In this document: positions 41,908 through 51,098 of the stretch, piece by piece
Layout of the letters: every line of letters starts with the position of its first letter
Numbering within the stretch: position 1 is the first letter of the stretch
Source of the DNA: JBKQHQ01 sp052148715
GTDB lineage: Bacteria; Pseudomonadota; Alphaproteobacteria; Rhizobiales; Xanthobacteraceae
Length of the DNA: 64,000 bases
Assembly (NCBI GenBank): GCA_052148715.1
Contig: JBKQHQ010000230.1
Coordinates: forward strand, 1 to 64,000
Reading direction: 5' to 3'
Program-made: the position numbers and the translations under genes
The notes under the pieces: model-generated
Databases searched by the model: none
Seen by the model: only the letters and a program-made list of their open reading frames with translations
Told to the model about the DNA's origin: nothing

Positions 41908-43964
41908 GATTCAGGCTCCACGACCAAGTTGCCGATTGAATCGATCCGGCCGACGAGGCCGGGCTCGATCACGGTGGTCGCGTCGGCTTGCTCGAGGATG
42001 GCCGGCCCGTTGATCGCGGCGCCGGCCGGCAGCTCGAGGCGCGCCCAGATGGCCGCGTCGCGCCATCCGCCATCGAACCACACCGGCCGCGATCCCAGCC
42101 GGGCCTTTTCGAGCGATGCGGAGGGGTTGGGAGCAAACACCGAAAAGTCGAAGGCCGGGCGGCGGCCGATGGCTGCGGTGCGCAGCGTCACGATCCGCGC
42201 CGGCACTCCGGGCAGCAATCGACTGAACGACGCAAGGTAGGCCGCCTCGAAAGCCTGGCGGACCGTGCTCTCGGTAATGCGGAGGTCAGTGCTCTGTGGC
42301 GCGACCGGCAACGGCACTGAGACCGTATGCGTCTGCCCGAGGTAGTGCATGTCGAGCTCGTAGCGCACGTCGGTCCGCTCGACCGGAATATGGCAGGCGG
42401 CCACCACGGCAGTCGCGGCCTCGCCGGCGGCGCGCATTCGCCTTTCGAGCGCCGGTGCGTCAAGGCCGTCGAGCATGAGATTGAGCGTCTGCACGATATC
42501 GTGCCGGAGGTCGGCGAGCACGCAGCCGAGCGCCGATGTGAGCCCGGGAAACCGCGGCACCAGGGCGCATTTCAGGCCGATCTCACGGATCAGGGCGCCG
42601 ACATGCAGGGCGCCGCCGCCGCCGAACGGCATCGCGACGAAGCGGGCCGGATCATGGCCGCGCTCGATGGAGACGAGCCGGATCGCGCCCGCCATGCGCG
42701 CGTCGGCCACGCGTACGATGGCGACGGCGGCCGCGTCCGCATCGAGGCCGAGCGGCTTTCCGACATGCGTCGCAATGGCCGCTCTCGCCGCCGCGACGTC
42801 GAGCGATTTCAGCTCGCCGCCGAGCGGACGCGCCGCGTTGATGCGGCCGAGCACGACCTGCGCGTCCGTCAGCGTGGGTCGCGTGTTGCCTCGGCCGTAG
42901 CAGACGGGTCCGGGGACCGAGCCAGCGCTTTCCGGGCCGACCTGCAGCAGACCGCCCCGATCGACCGAGGCGATCGAGCCGCCGCCGGCGCCGATGGTCG
43001 TGATCTCGACCATCGGCGTGCGGATGACCAGACCGAAATCGACGGTCGTCTGCGCCGCGACGGAAACCTTGCCGCCGGCGATCAGCGAGACATCAAACGA
43101 GGTGCCGCCAAGGTCGCAGGTGATGACATTGTCGAACCCCGAGGCCTTGGCGAGCGCCGAGCCGGCGACGACTCCGGCGGCCGGGCCCGACAGCGCCGTG
43201 CGCACGGGGAGCTTGCGCGCGGTCGCCGTCGACATGATGCCGCCGTTGGACTGGACGATGTGGAGCTGGCCGGGAAAGCCTTGCCGCGCCAGCGCGGCTT
43301 CAAGCTTGCCGATGTAGGACGCGACGACCGGCTGCAGATAGGCGTTGAGCGCCGTCGTCGACGACCGCTCGAACTCGCGGATCTCCGACAGCACCTCGTG
43401 CGAGCCGGTGATGAATTCGTTCGGCCAGACCGCCCGCAATTCGGCGAGCGCCCGGCGCTCGTTGTCGGCATTGGCATAGGCGTTGATGAAGGTGATGGCG
43501 ATGCTCTGCGCGCCCTGGTCGAGGAGATGCTTCGCCGCGGCGCGGATTTCCGGGGTGTCGAGCGACGTCCGAACGCTGCCGTCCGCCAGCGTCCGCTCAT
43601 TCACTTCCACGCGCATGTCGCGGTCGGCGATCGGGATGAAGTCGCCCCACAGGCCCCAGGTGCGGCGGCGGTCCCGCCGGCGCATTTCGAGCACATCGCG
43701 GAAGCCGCGCGTGGTGATGACGCCAATCTTGGGGCCGCGGCGCTCAAGCAGCGTGTTGGTGCCGACGGTGGTGCCGTGCACGATCGAATCGATCCCGGCA
43801 ACATCGCCGAGCGCCTTCAGTCCATTCAAGAAACCCTGGGCCTCGTCGCCGCGATGCGACGGCACCTTGGCGGTGCGGAACTGCCCGGCCGAGGAATCCA
43901 GCAGGAACAGGTCGGTGAAAGTCCCGCCGACATCGACCCCGACGATGACGCCGCGATCGCTCAT
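41904..43964 (-). CDS. hyuA: Hydantoinase/oxoprolinase family protein, subunit A
   Basis: 686 residues. IVGVDVGGTFTDLFLLDSSA is the actin-like ATPase phosphate loop; DSIVHGTTVGTNTLLERRG, GVITTRGFRDVLEMRRRDRR, and ITCDLGGTSFDVSLIAGGK are the standard HyuA/5-oxoprolinase segments. With HyuB it forms ATP-dependent ring-opening enzymes such as N-methylhydantoinase, 5-oxoprolinase or caprolactamase, or related acetone/acetophenone carboxylases. Both ends overlap neighbours by four bases. Which lactam, imide or ketone is used cannot be read from the sequence. Confidence 0.93.
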   Translation of the reverse strand: MSDRGVIVGVDVGGTFTDLFLLDSSAGQFRTAKVPSHRGDEAQGFLNGLKALGDVAGIDSIVHGTTVGTNTLLERRGPKIGVITTRGFRDVLEMRRRDRRRTWGLWGDFIPIADRDMRVEVNERTLADGSVRTSLDTPEIRAAAKHLLDQGAQSIAITFINAYANADNERRALAELRAVWPNEFITGSHEVLSEIREFERSSTTALNAYLQPVVASYIGKLEAALARQGFPGQLHIVQSNGGIMSTATARKLPVRTALSGPAAGVVAGSALAKASGFDNVITCDLGGTSFDVSLIAGGKVSVAAQTTVDFGLVIRTPMVEITTIGAGGGSIASVDRGGLLQVGPESAGSVPGPVCYGRGNTRPTLTDAQVVLGRINAARPLGGELKSLDVAAARAAIATHVGKPLGLDADAAAVAIVRVADARMAGAIRLVSIERGHDPARFVAMPFGGGGALHVGALIREIGLKCALVPRFPGLTSALGCVLADLRHDIVQTLNLMLDGLDAPALERRMRAAGEAATAVVAACHIPVERTDVRYELDMHYLGQTHTVSVPLPVAPQSTDLRITESTVRQAFEAAYLASFSRLLPGVPARIVTLRTAAIGRRPAFDFSVFAPNPSASLEKARLGSRPVWFDGGWRDAAIWARLELPAGAAINGPAILEQADATTVIEPGLVGRIDSIGNLVVEPES

Positions 43965-45700
43965 GCCGGCGCCCGGGAACGCGCTTGCGCGGTGGCGTCG
44001 GCATCAAGCGAGCCGTCGGGGCGCAGCACCACCCTGTAGTCGCTGAGTGCGGCCTCCGGCGAGATGTAGCCGAAGCGAACGTCGCGCGCGACGCGCTCCG
44101 GCTCGCGCGTCAGCGGGTTGCCAAAACCTCCACCGCCCGGCGTTTCCAGGCGCACCTTCTGGCCGCGGCTGATCCTGATATCGGCGACCTTGGAGACGAG
44201 GGGCGGCGTTGCCTCCCCGCGGTCGGTCTCATAGACGAAGCGATTGAGCGCGGCCGGCTTGCCGCCGTTCACCCCGAACGGCGGAAATTTGCCGCGCTCG
44301 CCCAAGAGAAACACCTCGGCGCCGTCCTCGGCCAAGGCCTCGATCTCGTAGATCGCACCGAGCCCGCCGCGATGCCGGCCCGGACCGCCTGAGTCCGGGC
44401 GGAGCGCCCACTGCGTGAACATGATCGGATAGAGCGACTCCAAAATCTCGACCGGCGGGATGGTCGCGGTCGAGATCGGATTGTTGGCGTGATTGAGCCC
44501 GTCGCCCTCCGGGTTGCCGCCGAGCCCGCCGCCGAAGAAGCAGAACATGACCCAGCGCCGGCCGTGCGCGCGCCAGCCGGCCAGCGACAGCGCGTTGATG
44601 GTGGCAAACGGGCTGCCGTTGGCGCGCTCGGGCGCCGCCTTGGCGAAGGCGCCGAAGATGACGTCGATCACGCGTAAAATGGTCTCGGTGTAGCCGCCGA
44701 CGGGACGCGGCGCCGATACGCCGAGCAGCGTGGTGTCGGGGATGACGAATTCGATCGGCGCCAGGCATCCGGCGTTGGCGGGAACGTCGGTGAAGAGGTG
44801 CTTGAGCGCGACATAGCAACACGCGACGGCGGTCGAGCGCGCGATGTTGAGGGGACCCTCGCACGGCGGCGCCGAGCGCGAGAAGTCGAGCCGCATCCGA
44901 TCGCCGGTGATCGTGAGATCGAGCGCGATGCGCAGCGGGCGGTCGGTAATGCCGTCATTGTCGAGAAAGTCGTCGTAGCTATAGGTGCCGTCCGGCAGCG
45001 CCGCGATATTGGCCCGCATCAGCGTTTCCGCGCGCGCGCTGAGCGCCGCCAGCACGGACGTGATGGTGTCGTCGCCGTATTCGTCGAGCAGCGCGTGCAG
45101 GCGGCGCTCCCCGAGATCGAGCGCGTTGAGCTGGGCGTTGAGATCGCCCCAGTTCGATTGCGGCACGCGCGAGTTCGCGGACAGAATGTCGACGATGTCC
45201 TGCTGCAGCACGCCCGCGCGGACGAGCTTTACCGGCGGGACGCGGAAGCCCTCCTGAAAGCTTTCCGTCGCCTTCGCATTGAAATTGCCGGGGACGTTGC
45301 CGCCGACGTCGAGCCAATGGGCGACCGAGGCCAGCCAAGCGAAAATCTTGTTCCCGCGCATGAGCGGCCGCACCAGCCGGATGTCGTTGAGATGGGTGCC
45401 GCCGTCGTAGGGGTCGTTGAAGAGAAAAGTGTCGCCGGCCGCAAGCCCGCCGTCGCGCGCGACCTTGTCGATCACCGACTTGACCGCGAATGCCATGGCG
45501 CCGACGAAGATCGGCAGGCCGGACGTCCCCTGCACCAGCGTTGCGCCCGTCTCTGCGTGATAGAGGCCGTGGCAAGCGTCGTGCGCTTCGGCGATGATCG
45601 GATTGAAGGCCGAGCGATAGAGCGTCGCGTCCATCTCCTCGGCGATCTGAACGAGACGGCCGTTGAGCACCGCAAGCGTGATCGGATCGAGCGAGTTCAA
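43961..45700 (-). CDS. hyuB: Hydantoinase/oxoprolinase family protein, subunit B
   Basis: 579 residues from a TTG at 45700 that overlaps the preceding stop (TTGA), giving LNSLDPITLAVLNGRLVQIA, the standard HyuB N-terminus; no ATG lies near. Further segments are EMDATLYRSAFNPIIAEAHD, FLFNDPYDGGTHLNDIRLV, HWLDVGGNVPGNFNAKATES, SGGPGRHRGGLGAIYEIE, and the C-terminal TPGGGGFGNPLTREPERVA, all typical of HyuB. The 182-codon upstream extension is an out-of-frame reading of the lyase gene. Forms the catalytic complex with HyuA. Confidence 0.92.
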   Translation of the reverse strand: MNSLDPITLAVLNGRLVQIAEEMDATLYRSAFNPIIAEAHDACHGLYHAETGATLVQGTSGLPIFVGAMAFAVKSVIDKVARDGGLAAGDTFLFNDPYDGGTHLNDIRLVRPLMRGNKIFAWLASVAHWLDVGGNVPGNFNAKATESFQEGFRVPPVKLVRAGVLQQDIVDILSANSRVPQSNWGDLNAQLNALDLGERRLHALLDEYGDDTITSVLAALSARAETLMRANIAALPDGTYSYDDFLDNDGITDRPLRIALDLTITGDRMRLDFSRSAPPCEGPLNIARSTAVACCYVALKHLFTDVPANAGCLAPIEFVIPDTTLLGVSAPRPVGGYTETILRVIDVIFGAFAKAAPERANGSPFATINALSLAGWRAHGRRWVMFCFFGGGLGGNPEGDGLNHANNPISTATIPPVEILESLYPIMFTQWALRPDSGGPGRHRGGLGAIYEIEALAEDGAEVFLLGERGKFPPFGVNGGKPAALNRFVYETDRGEATPPLVSKVADIRISRGQKVRLETPGGGGFGNPLTREPERVARDVRFGYISPEAALSDYRVVLRPDGSLDADATAQARSRAPA

Positions 45701-46599
45701 CGGCGTGGGCCTGTCTTCTTGTCCGTCGGCGGGGTTTCGTAACGCTTGCCCAAGGCGATCATCTCCGGCGTGCCGATGAGATCGTTGAGCCCGTCGAAAT
45801 CGAGCATCTTGGAGCGAAAAAGCTCGGTGGTGCCGTGCTCGGCGAGCGAGGCGAAGTATTCGCTGGCTGTGCGCGCAAGCGCTCGCACGATGCCGCCGGG
45901 GAAAATCACCAACGCGAAGCCGATCGCCTCCAACTCGGCTGCGGATAATGCCGGGGTCTTGCCGCCTTCGACCATGTTCGCCATCAGCGGCCGGCTCCCT
46001 CCCAAGGCCGTGACGATGCGGGCAAGATCGTCGCGCGTTTTCGGCGCTTCGACGAACAACATGTCGGCGCCGGCCTCGCGGTAGCGCGCGGCACGCTCGA
46101 TCGCGGGCGCAAAACCTTCGACCGCGACCGCGTCGGTGCGGGCGATTACCAGTGTCTCGCGCGAGTGCCGGGCGTCGAGCGCGGCGCGGATTTTTCCGCA
46201 CATTTCCTCGGCCGGGATCAAAGCTTTGCCGTCGAGGTGCCCGCAACGCTTGGGGAAATCTTGGTCCTCGAGCTGGATCGCGTTGGCGCCTGCCTGCTCG
46301 AAGCGGCGGACGGTGCGCACGACGTTGAGCGCGTTGCCGTAGCCGGTGTCGGCGTCGACGATCAGGTGGGCATCGACGCGGTCGCGGATCAGGCCCAGCA
46401 TGTCGGCGACCTCGCTCATGCCGACGAGGCCGATGTCCGGCCGGCCGAGCCGGGTATAGGCGATGGCGGCGCCGGAGACATACAGCGTGGTGAACCCCGC
46501 CTTCGCGCCGACGAGAGCGGTGAACGCGTCGTACACGCCCGGTGCCACCACGATGGGTTTCCGGGTCAGGCGAGAGCGCAGCGTTTCGGCATCAGCCAT
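45697..46599 (-). CDS. Isocitrate lyase/PEP mutase family protein (oxaloacetate decarboxylase- or 2-methylisocitrate lyase-like)
   Basis: 300 residues. VAPGVYDAFTALVGAKAGF, LIVDADTGYGNALNVVRTVR and IQLEDQDFPKRCGHLDGK define the PEPM/ICL superfamily; the last has the KRCGH loop with the catalytic Cys of lyases. MLFVEAPKTRDDLARI follows. The ATG at 46599 lies just after the LivF stop (46602). Enzymes of this type cleave 2-hydroxy- or 2-methylisocitrate-like acids, or decarboxylate oxaloacetate; in this operon it may process the product of the HyuAB reaction. Confidence 0.9.
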   Translation of the reverse strand: MADAETLRSRLTRKPIVVAPGVYDAFTALVGAKAGFTTLYVSGAAIAYTRLGRPDIGLVGMSEVADMLGLIRDRVDAHLIVDADTGYGNALNVVRTVRRFEQAGANAIQLEDQDFPKRCGHLDGKALIPAEEMCGKIRAALDARHSRETLVIARTDAVAVEGFAPAIERAARYREAGADMLFVEAPKTRDDLARIVTALGGSRPLMANMVEGGKTPALSAAELEAIGFALVIFPGGIVRALARTASEYFASLAEHGTTELFRSKMLDFDGLNDLIGTPEMIALGKRYETPPTDKKTGPRR

Positions 46600-46601
46600 G
46601 G

Positions 46602-47327
46602 TCACATTCCGAGATAGGCGCGCTTGAGATCGGGGTTGTTCCGGATCTCGCCGGCACTTCCCCGCAGGACGAACATGCCATTGTCGAGGATATAGGCGCG
46701 CTGCGCCACGTCGAGGCTTTGCACGACGTTCTGCTCGACGAGGAGGAGGGCTATTCCTTCGGCGTTGATGCGCTTGATCAACGCAAAAAGCTCCTCGACC
46801 AGGAGCGGGGAGAGGCCGAGCGACGGCTCGTCGAGGATCAGCAGTCTTGGCTCGGCCATCAGCCCGCGCCCGATCGCGAGCATTTGCTGCTCGCCGCCCG
46901 ACAGCGTTCCGGCGCGCTGGCTCTGCCGTTCGGCGAGCCGCGGGAAGATTGCCAGAACCCTCTTTCGGTTGCTGTCGCGCCGCGCGCGGGCGCGGCGGTA
47001 GGCGCCAAGGTCGAGATTTTCTCGGACCGTCAGGTTGGGGAAGATGCGGCGGCCCTCCGGGACGTGGATGAGGCCGCGCGCCACGATCGCCGCGGGCCGT
47101 TCGCGTTCGATCATCGCGTCGGCAAAGCGGATCGTGCCGCGCCAAGGCCTGACCACGCCGGCGATGGTCCGGTTGAGGGTCGATTTTCCGGCCCCGTTCG
47201 AGCCCAGCACGGCAACGATTTCACCGTGCCCCACGGTGAGGTCGACCCCGCGCAAAATCTCGGTATTTCCGTAGCCCGCGCGGAGGCCGCTCACCGCGAG
47301 GACGGGCTCGGACGCGCTCTCAGGCAT
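46602..47327 (-). CDS. livF: HAAT-family ABC transporter ATP-binding protein LivF (second system)
   Basis: 241 residues from ATG 47327. AVLGSNGAGKSTLNRTIAGV is Walker A, LSGGEQQMLAIGRGL the signature, and RLLILDEPSLGLSPLL Walker B with the LivF-specific tail. Its start lies inside the end of livG (8-nt overlap). The long N-terminal extension to 47468 is livG sequence in another frame and was excluded. Supplies energy with LivG for the LivHM channel of this operon. Confidence 0.93.
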   Translation of the reverse strand: MPESASEPVLAVSGLRAGYGNTEILRGVDLTVGHGEIVAVLGSNGAGKSTLNRTIAGVVRPWRGTIRFADAMIERERPAAIVARGLIHVPEGRRIFPNLTVRENLDLGAYRRARARRDSNRKRVLAIFPRLAERQSQRAGTLSGGEQQMLAIGRGLMAEPRLLILDEPSLGLSPLLVEELFALIKRINAEGIALLLVEQNVVQSLDVAQRAYILDNGMFVLRGSAGEIRNNPDLKRAYLGM

Positions 47328-48078
47328 GGGACGCCCCCGCGGCCGCCATCCGGCCGGCCGCGCCATGGCCGAGATAGGCTTCCACAACGCGCGGATCACC
47401 GGCGATCGCTTGCGGCGAACCTTGCGCGATGATGCGGCCCTCGGCCAGCACGAACACCTGCTCGGCAAGGCTCATGACCGCTTGCATGACATGTTCGATC
47501 ATGACGATGGTGATGCCGCGATCGCGAATGGCGCGGATGACCGGCACCATGTCGCGGATCTCGGAGGGATTGAGGCCGGCGAGCACTTCATCGAGCAGAA
47601 GGAGCCGCGGCTCGATCGCCAGCGCCCGCGCGAGCTCCAGCCGCTTGCGGCCGGCGACCGTGAGGTTTTGGGCCGGGCGGTCGAGGAGTTCGCCGAGACC
47701 GACCGTGCGCGCGACCTCGCCGGCGGCCGCGAGCGCATCCGCTCGCGACGGTCGCGACAGATGCGCGCCGACCGCGATGTTCTCCCGCACCGTCAACCCG
47801 GCAAACGGCTGCACAATCTGGAAGGTGCGCGCAATGCCGCGCCGGGCGAGACGGTGCGGCGGCTCGCCGGCGATATCGGCGCCGTCATAGACGATCGCGC
47901 CTTCGCTCGGTGACAGAAAGCCGGTGATGACCGAGAACAGCGTGGTCTTGCCGGCGCCGTTCGGTCCGATCAGGGCGGTGATGCGGCCGGCTTCGGCCGT
48001 GAACGACGCCCGATCGAGCGCAAGCAAGCCGCCGAAGCGTTTTGACACTTGCTCGACCCGGAGGAGCGCCTCAGCCAC
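47320..48078 (-). CDS. livG: HAAT-family ABC transporter ATP-binding protein LivG (second system)
   Basis: 252 residues from GTG 48078 (VAEALLRVEQVSKRFGGLLA), which overlaps the livM stop. Walker A ALIGPNGAGKTTLFSVITGF, then ARTFQIVQPFAGLTVRENIA, the somewhat unusual signature LTVAGRKRLELARALA in place of LSxGQ, and RLLLLDEVLAGLNPSE as Walker B. The signature change is common in LivG relatives of aromatic and amide transporters. Paired with the LivF above. Confidence 0.92.
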   Translation of the reverse strand: MAEALLRVEQVSKRFGGLLALDRASFTAEAGRITALIGPNGAGKTTLFSVITGFLSPSEGAIVYDGADIAGEPPHRLARRGIARTFQIVQPFAGLTVRENIAVGAHLSRPSRADALAAAGEVARTVGLGELLDRPAQNLTVAGRKRLELARALAIEPRLLLLDEVLAGLNPSEIRDMVPVIRAIRDRGITIVMIEHVMQAVMSLAEQVFVLAEGRIIAQGSPQAIAGDPRVVEAYLGHGAAGRMAAAGASHA

Positions 48079-49075
48079 CGACGCGCTCCAGCGAGGCGGG
48101 CGCGGCCGTTCTTGGCACCTTTTTTGGCGACAGCAACCGATGACGCAGGTCATCAAGGATGCCGACCACGCCGCGCGGCGCAAACGCGATCATCAGGACG
48201 AGAGCGCCGCCATAGATGACGAGATCGAGGCCGGGTGCGTCGCCGGTTACGAGCTTGGTGATCTCGCCCAGCGTCTTGACCACGAGCGCGCCGAGCAAGG
48301 GACCGAAAACGCTGCCGATGCCGCCGATGATGGGGGAGAGCAGCGCCTCGATCGAGATCCACGGCCCATAGGCGATGCCAGCGTCGACGAAGAGGAAATA
48401 CTGGGCGTAGAAGCAGCCGCCAGCGGCCGTGATCGCGGCGGAGATGGTCATCGCGCCGAGCTTGACGAGCGTCGGATCGACGCCCAACGCTTTGGCGGCA
48501 TCCTCGTTTTCACGCACGGCGACGAGATAGGCGCCGAAACGGCTGTCCTCGATCATCCGCAGGAGGATCAGTGACAGGCCGACCAGTGCGAGAATGATCC
48601 AGTAGAATGGCGCCCGGCTTTGGAACTGAAACGCCTCCGGACGCAGGTCGAGCTTGATGAGGATGCCGACACCGGCCCCGGTGATGGGTGCGACGCTGGC
48701 GATGATGCGCAGTACCTCTGCGAAGGCCAGCGTGACGAGTGCGAAGTACGAGCCTTTCAGTCCGGAGCGGAAGCTCAACGCTCCGATCACGGCGCCGACC
48801 AGCGCACCCGTCGCAATGCCGACGCAGAAGCCGAGCCAGGCGTTGATGCCGTAGCGCGTCTGCAGGATCGCGGTCATATAGGCGCCGGTGCCGAAAAACG
48901 CCGCGTGGCCGAAGGAATACTGCCCGCCATAGCCGCCGAGCAGATTCCAGCCCTGGCCGACGAGAGCAATCAGGAACGTGACAACCAGAAAGTTGAGCAC
49001 CACGTTGGACGAGGTGACCAGCGGCACCGTCGCAAGCAGGGCCAGGGCCACAAGGATCCACGCCATCCCCCTCAC
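48071..49075 (-). CDS. livM: HAAT-family ABC transporter permease LivM (second system)
   Basis: 334 residues from GTG 49075, overlapping the livH stop (GTGA); an ATG three codons later (MAWILVALALL) is an alternative. LGGYGGQYSFGHAAFFGTGA is the conserved LivM segment, and REDAKALG-like NEDAAKALGVDPTLVKLGAM the EAA-type coupling loop. About eight to ten hydrophobic helices. Unlike the system at 5281-8554, permease and LivG are separate proteins here. Confidence 0.93.
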   Translation of the reverse strand: MRGMAWILVALALLATVPLVTSSNVVLNFLVVTFLIALVGQGWNLLGGYGGQYSFGHAAFFGTGAYMTAILQTRYGINAWLGFCVGIATGALVGAVIGALSFRSGLKGSYFALVTLAFAEVLRIIASVAPITGAGVGILIKLDLRPEAFQFQSRAPFYWIILALVGLSLILLRMIEDSRFGAYLVAVRENEDAAKALGVDPTLVKLGAMTISAAITAAGGCFYAQYFLFVDAGIAYGPWISIEALLSPIIGGIGSVFGPLLGALVVKTLGEITKLVTGDAPGLDLVIYGGALVLMIAFAPRGVVGILDDLRHRLLSPKKVPRTAAPASLERVGG

Positions 49076-49953
49076 GTCCGTTCTCCGAACAGGCCGCTCG
49101 GGCGGAACAACAGGACGAGGATGAACATCACGAAAATGCCGATCTGTCCAAGTGATTCACCGAGGTAGAGGCCCGAAAGACTCTCCACCACGCCCACGAA
49201 CAACCCGCCGATCAGCGCGCCCACCACCGACCCCATGCCGCCGAGAACGACGATGGTGAAGGCGATGAGGACGAAGGCGTTTCCGGCGCTGGGGTTGACG
49301 TAATAGGTCGGAATCAGCAGGCAGGCAGCGATCGCCAGGCATGCGGTGCCAAGCCCGAACGTGACGGCATAGATGTGCGGGACATCGATGCCGGAGAGCT
49401 CGGCGCCGAGTTTTTCCTTGGCGACCGCGCGGATCGCCTTGCCGGTGTCGGTCCAGCGCATCAGGACCCACAGCGCCAGCGCCACGATCAGCACCGCGGC
49501 AAACGCGATCAGACGGGGAACCGCCAGGAACGCCGGGCCAATCTCGACGACATTGAACGCATAAGGAAGATCGATCGTGCGCGTATCCGCACGAAAGGCA
49601 TAGAGCAACCCATTCTCGATCACCACGGCAAGGCCGAGCGTCACCAGCAGGATGTTGCGATCATCGCCATGCGCGGCCGGGCCGATAATGAAGCGTTGCA
49701 GGGCGTATCCCACGAGGAAGAACAGCGGCGTGAGAAGCACGGCCGCGACATAAGGGTCGATACCGAAGAGCCGGTTGGCGAAAAACGCCGCGAACATCGC
49801 GGCGGTCAGCAGCGCGCCATGCGCGAAGTTGATGATGTGCAGCACGCCGTAGATTAGCGTGAGGCCCAGCGCGACCAGCGCGTAGACGGCGCCCGTCATC
49901 AATCCGTTGAGCACCGCCGGAAAGAGGATGACACCCGACAACATGGCGGACAT
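49072..49953 (-). CDS. livH: HAAT-family ABC transporter permease LivH (second system)
   Basis: 293 residues. LNGLMTGAVYALVALGLTLI and HIINFAHGALLTAAMFAAFF are LivH hallmarks, AVAKEKLGAELSGIDVPHIY the coupling loop, and VVLGGMGSVVGALIGG the conserved C-terminal helix pair. First gene of the operon that runs through livM, livG, livF, the lyase, hyuB, hyuA and the isochorismatase-fold gene. No substrate-binding protein gene is next to it; upstream is a 450-bp gene-free stretch. Confidence 0.93.
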   Translation of the reverse strand: MSAMLSGVILFPAVLNGLMTGAVYALVALGLTLIYGVLHIINFAHGALLTAAMFAAFFANRLFGIDPYVAAVLLTPLFFLVGYALQRFIIGPAAHGDDRNILLVTLGLAVVIENGLLYAFRADTRTIDLPYAFNVVEIGPAFLAVPRLIAFAAVLIVALALWVLMRWTDTGKAIRAVAKEKLGAELSGIDVPHIYAVTFGLGTACLAIAACLLIPTYYVNPSAGNAFVLIAFTIVVLGGMGSVVGALIGGLFVGVVESLSGLYLGESLGQIGIFVMFILVLLFRPSGLFGERT

Positions 49954-50403
49954 CTTAGCGAATGCGCGAAACGACGCCCAGCACCATGGTATCCACGCCG
50001 GATAAATCGCTCGGCGCCTGCGACGAACTCCTCCACTCGATCAGACGATTTAGCCCACGGCATATTTCACGCCGAAAGACTCGGAGAAAAATCTGCCGAT
50101 GAGAGCAGGGGAGGGCTGCAACTCCGGCGCAGCCGGCGGCGGTCCGCGAATGGGTCGCGTGGATGCCGCCGTGACGGCGGTACCGCCGCGATCGTCGAGG
50201 GACGAAAAGCTCTCCCCGACCGCCCGATGCCCAGCGGGGGTCCTGGAGATTCTTGTGGGGTGCGCAAAAGGCGCGGCACACGCCGTGCGCACGCGGATGC
50301 TGGGCCATCCGCGTGGGCAAAATCGAGCGGCGCATAGGGTGAACCTCTCGGCCGCGGCAGGCGACTTTAAAATCCCGGCGGAATGGCCGTCAAAGCCGCG
50401 ACT
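49954..50403. other. Gene-free stretch upstream of the second Liv operon, with degenerate REP-like sequence
   Basis: No frame here shows a domain or good start. Positions about 50256-50325 contain GGGTGCGCAAAAGGCGCG followed by GCCGTGCGCACGCG and an inverted CGCGTGGGCA, a worn version of the REP sequence at 9681-9859. The sequence also has a GCCGCCGTGACGGCGG hairpin near 50164-50181. The promoter of livH must lie here; I cannot place it. Confidence 0.4.
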
Positions 50404-50937
50404 CTATTTAAGCGCCGCGGCGCCCGCCTGCGAGATCGCGTCGTCTTGCGCGCCGGTCCCGCCGCTCACGCCGATTGCGCCGATGATCTTGCCGTCGACG
50501 ATGATCGGATTGCCGCCACGCGAGCCGGTTACGCCATCAAGTGTCGCCAGGTAAGCGAAATACGGACCCTTGGCGAGCAACCGTTCGAACACCACCGTGG
50601 GGCGCCGAAAGCGCGCCGCCGCTCGCGCCTTATGCTGCGAAATCTCGATACTCGCGTACTGGCACTCGTCCATTTTTTCGAAGTAGATGAGTTCGCCACT
50701 GGGGCTGACGACGGTGACGCACATCGGCCAGCCGCGCTTGGTAGCTTCGGCGATCGCTGCTTCCGCGACCTTCTTGGCCGCCTCAACCTTGATGGTTTCG
50801 CCGTACGGCGTATAGTTGTACTTTTCGGGTATGGTTTCGTTCGGGTTGCTCGGATCGGCCGGCACCTGGGCGAAGGCGCCGCCGCTGGTGAAAAGTGCAA
50901 CGCACACAGTCCCTGCCAACATGGTCAAGCAACGCAT
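50404..50937 (-). CDS. Secreted GlcG/HbpS-like (DUF336) protein
   Basis: 177 residues. ATG 50937 follows GGGAGGAAAAA and opens a signal peptide (MRCLTMLAGTVCVALFTSGG). The mature domain shows AAKKVAEAAIAEATKRGWPM, VTVVSPSGELIYFEKMD, KARAAARFRRPT and GGNPIIVDGKIIGAIGVSGG, which is the DUF336 pattern of GlcG and the heme-binding HbpS. Function of stand-alone periplasmic members is unclear; heme or small-ligand binding is the usual proposal. The 15-codon upstream extension lacks a ribosome binding site and was dropped. Confidence 0.9.
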   Translation of the reverse strand: MRCLTMLAGTVCVALFTSGGAFAQVPADPSNPNETIPEKYNYTPYGETIKVEAAKKVAEAAIAEATKRGWPMCVTVVSPSGELIYFEKMDECQYASIEISQHKARAAARFRRPTVVFERLLAKGPYFAYLATLDGVTGSRGGNPIIVDGKIIGAIGVSGGTGAQDDAISQAGAAALK

Positions 50938-51098
50938 TTTTTCCTCCCAAGCTGATTGCTTTTTGACATTCCCCAGATCCATCCCTGGGACCGATTAGAC
51001 GATAGCACTCGGCGGTACTCGCCGGAAGCCACGGGCGCGCTGTTCACAATGGGGGTGCCGTCGGGCGCTAACACTTACCCGCAGTAGGGCGGTTTTCC

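Noticed and set aside
42327..44039. 570-codon open frame antisense to hyuA
   Set aside because: Same mirror effect; no recognisable fold, no ribosome binding site, and hyuA is certain.
49955..50335. 126-codon minus-strand frame upstream of livH, considered as a missing binding protein
   Set aside because: Translation is Arg/His-rich and includes the degenerate repeat; no signal peptide or binding-protein motif.
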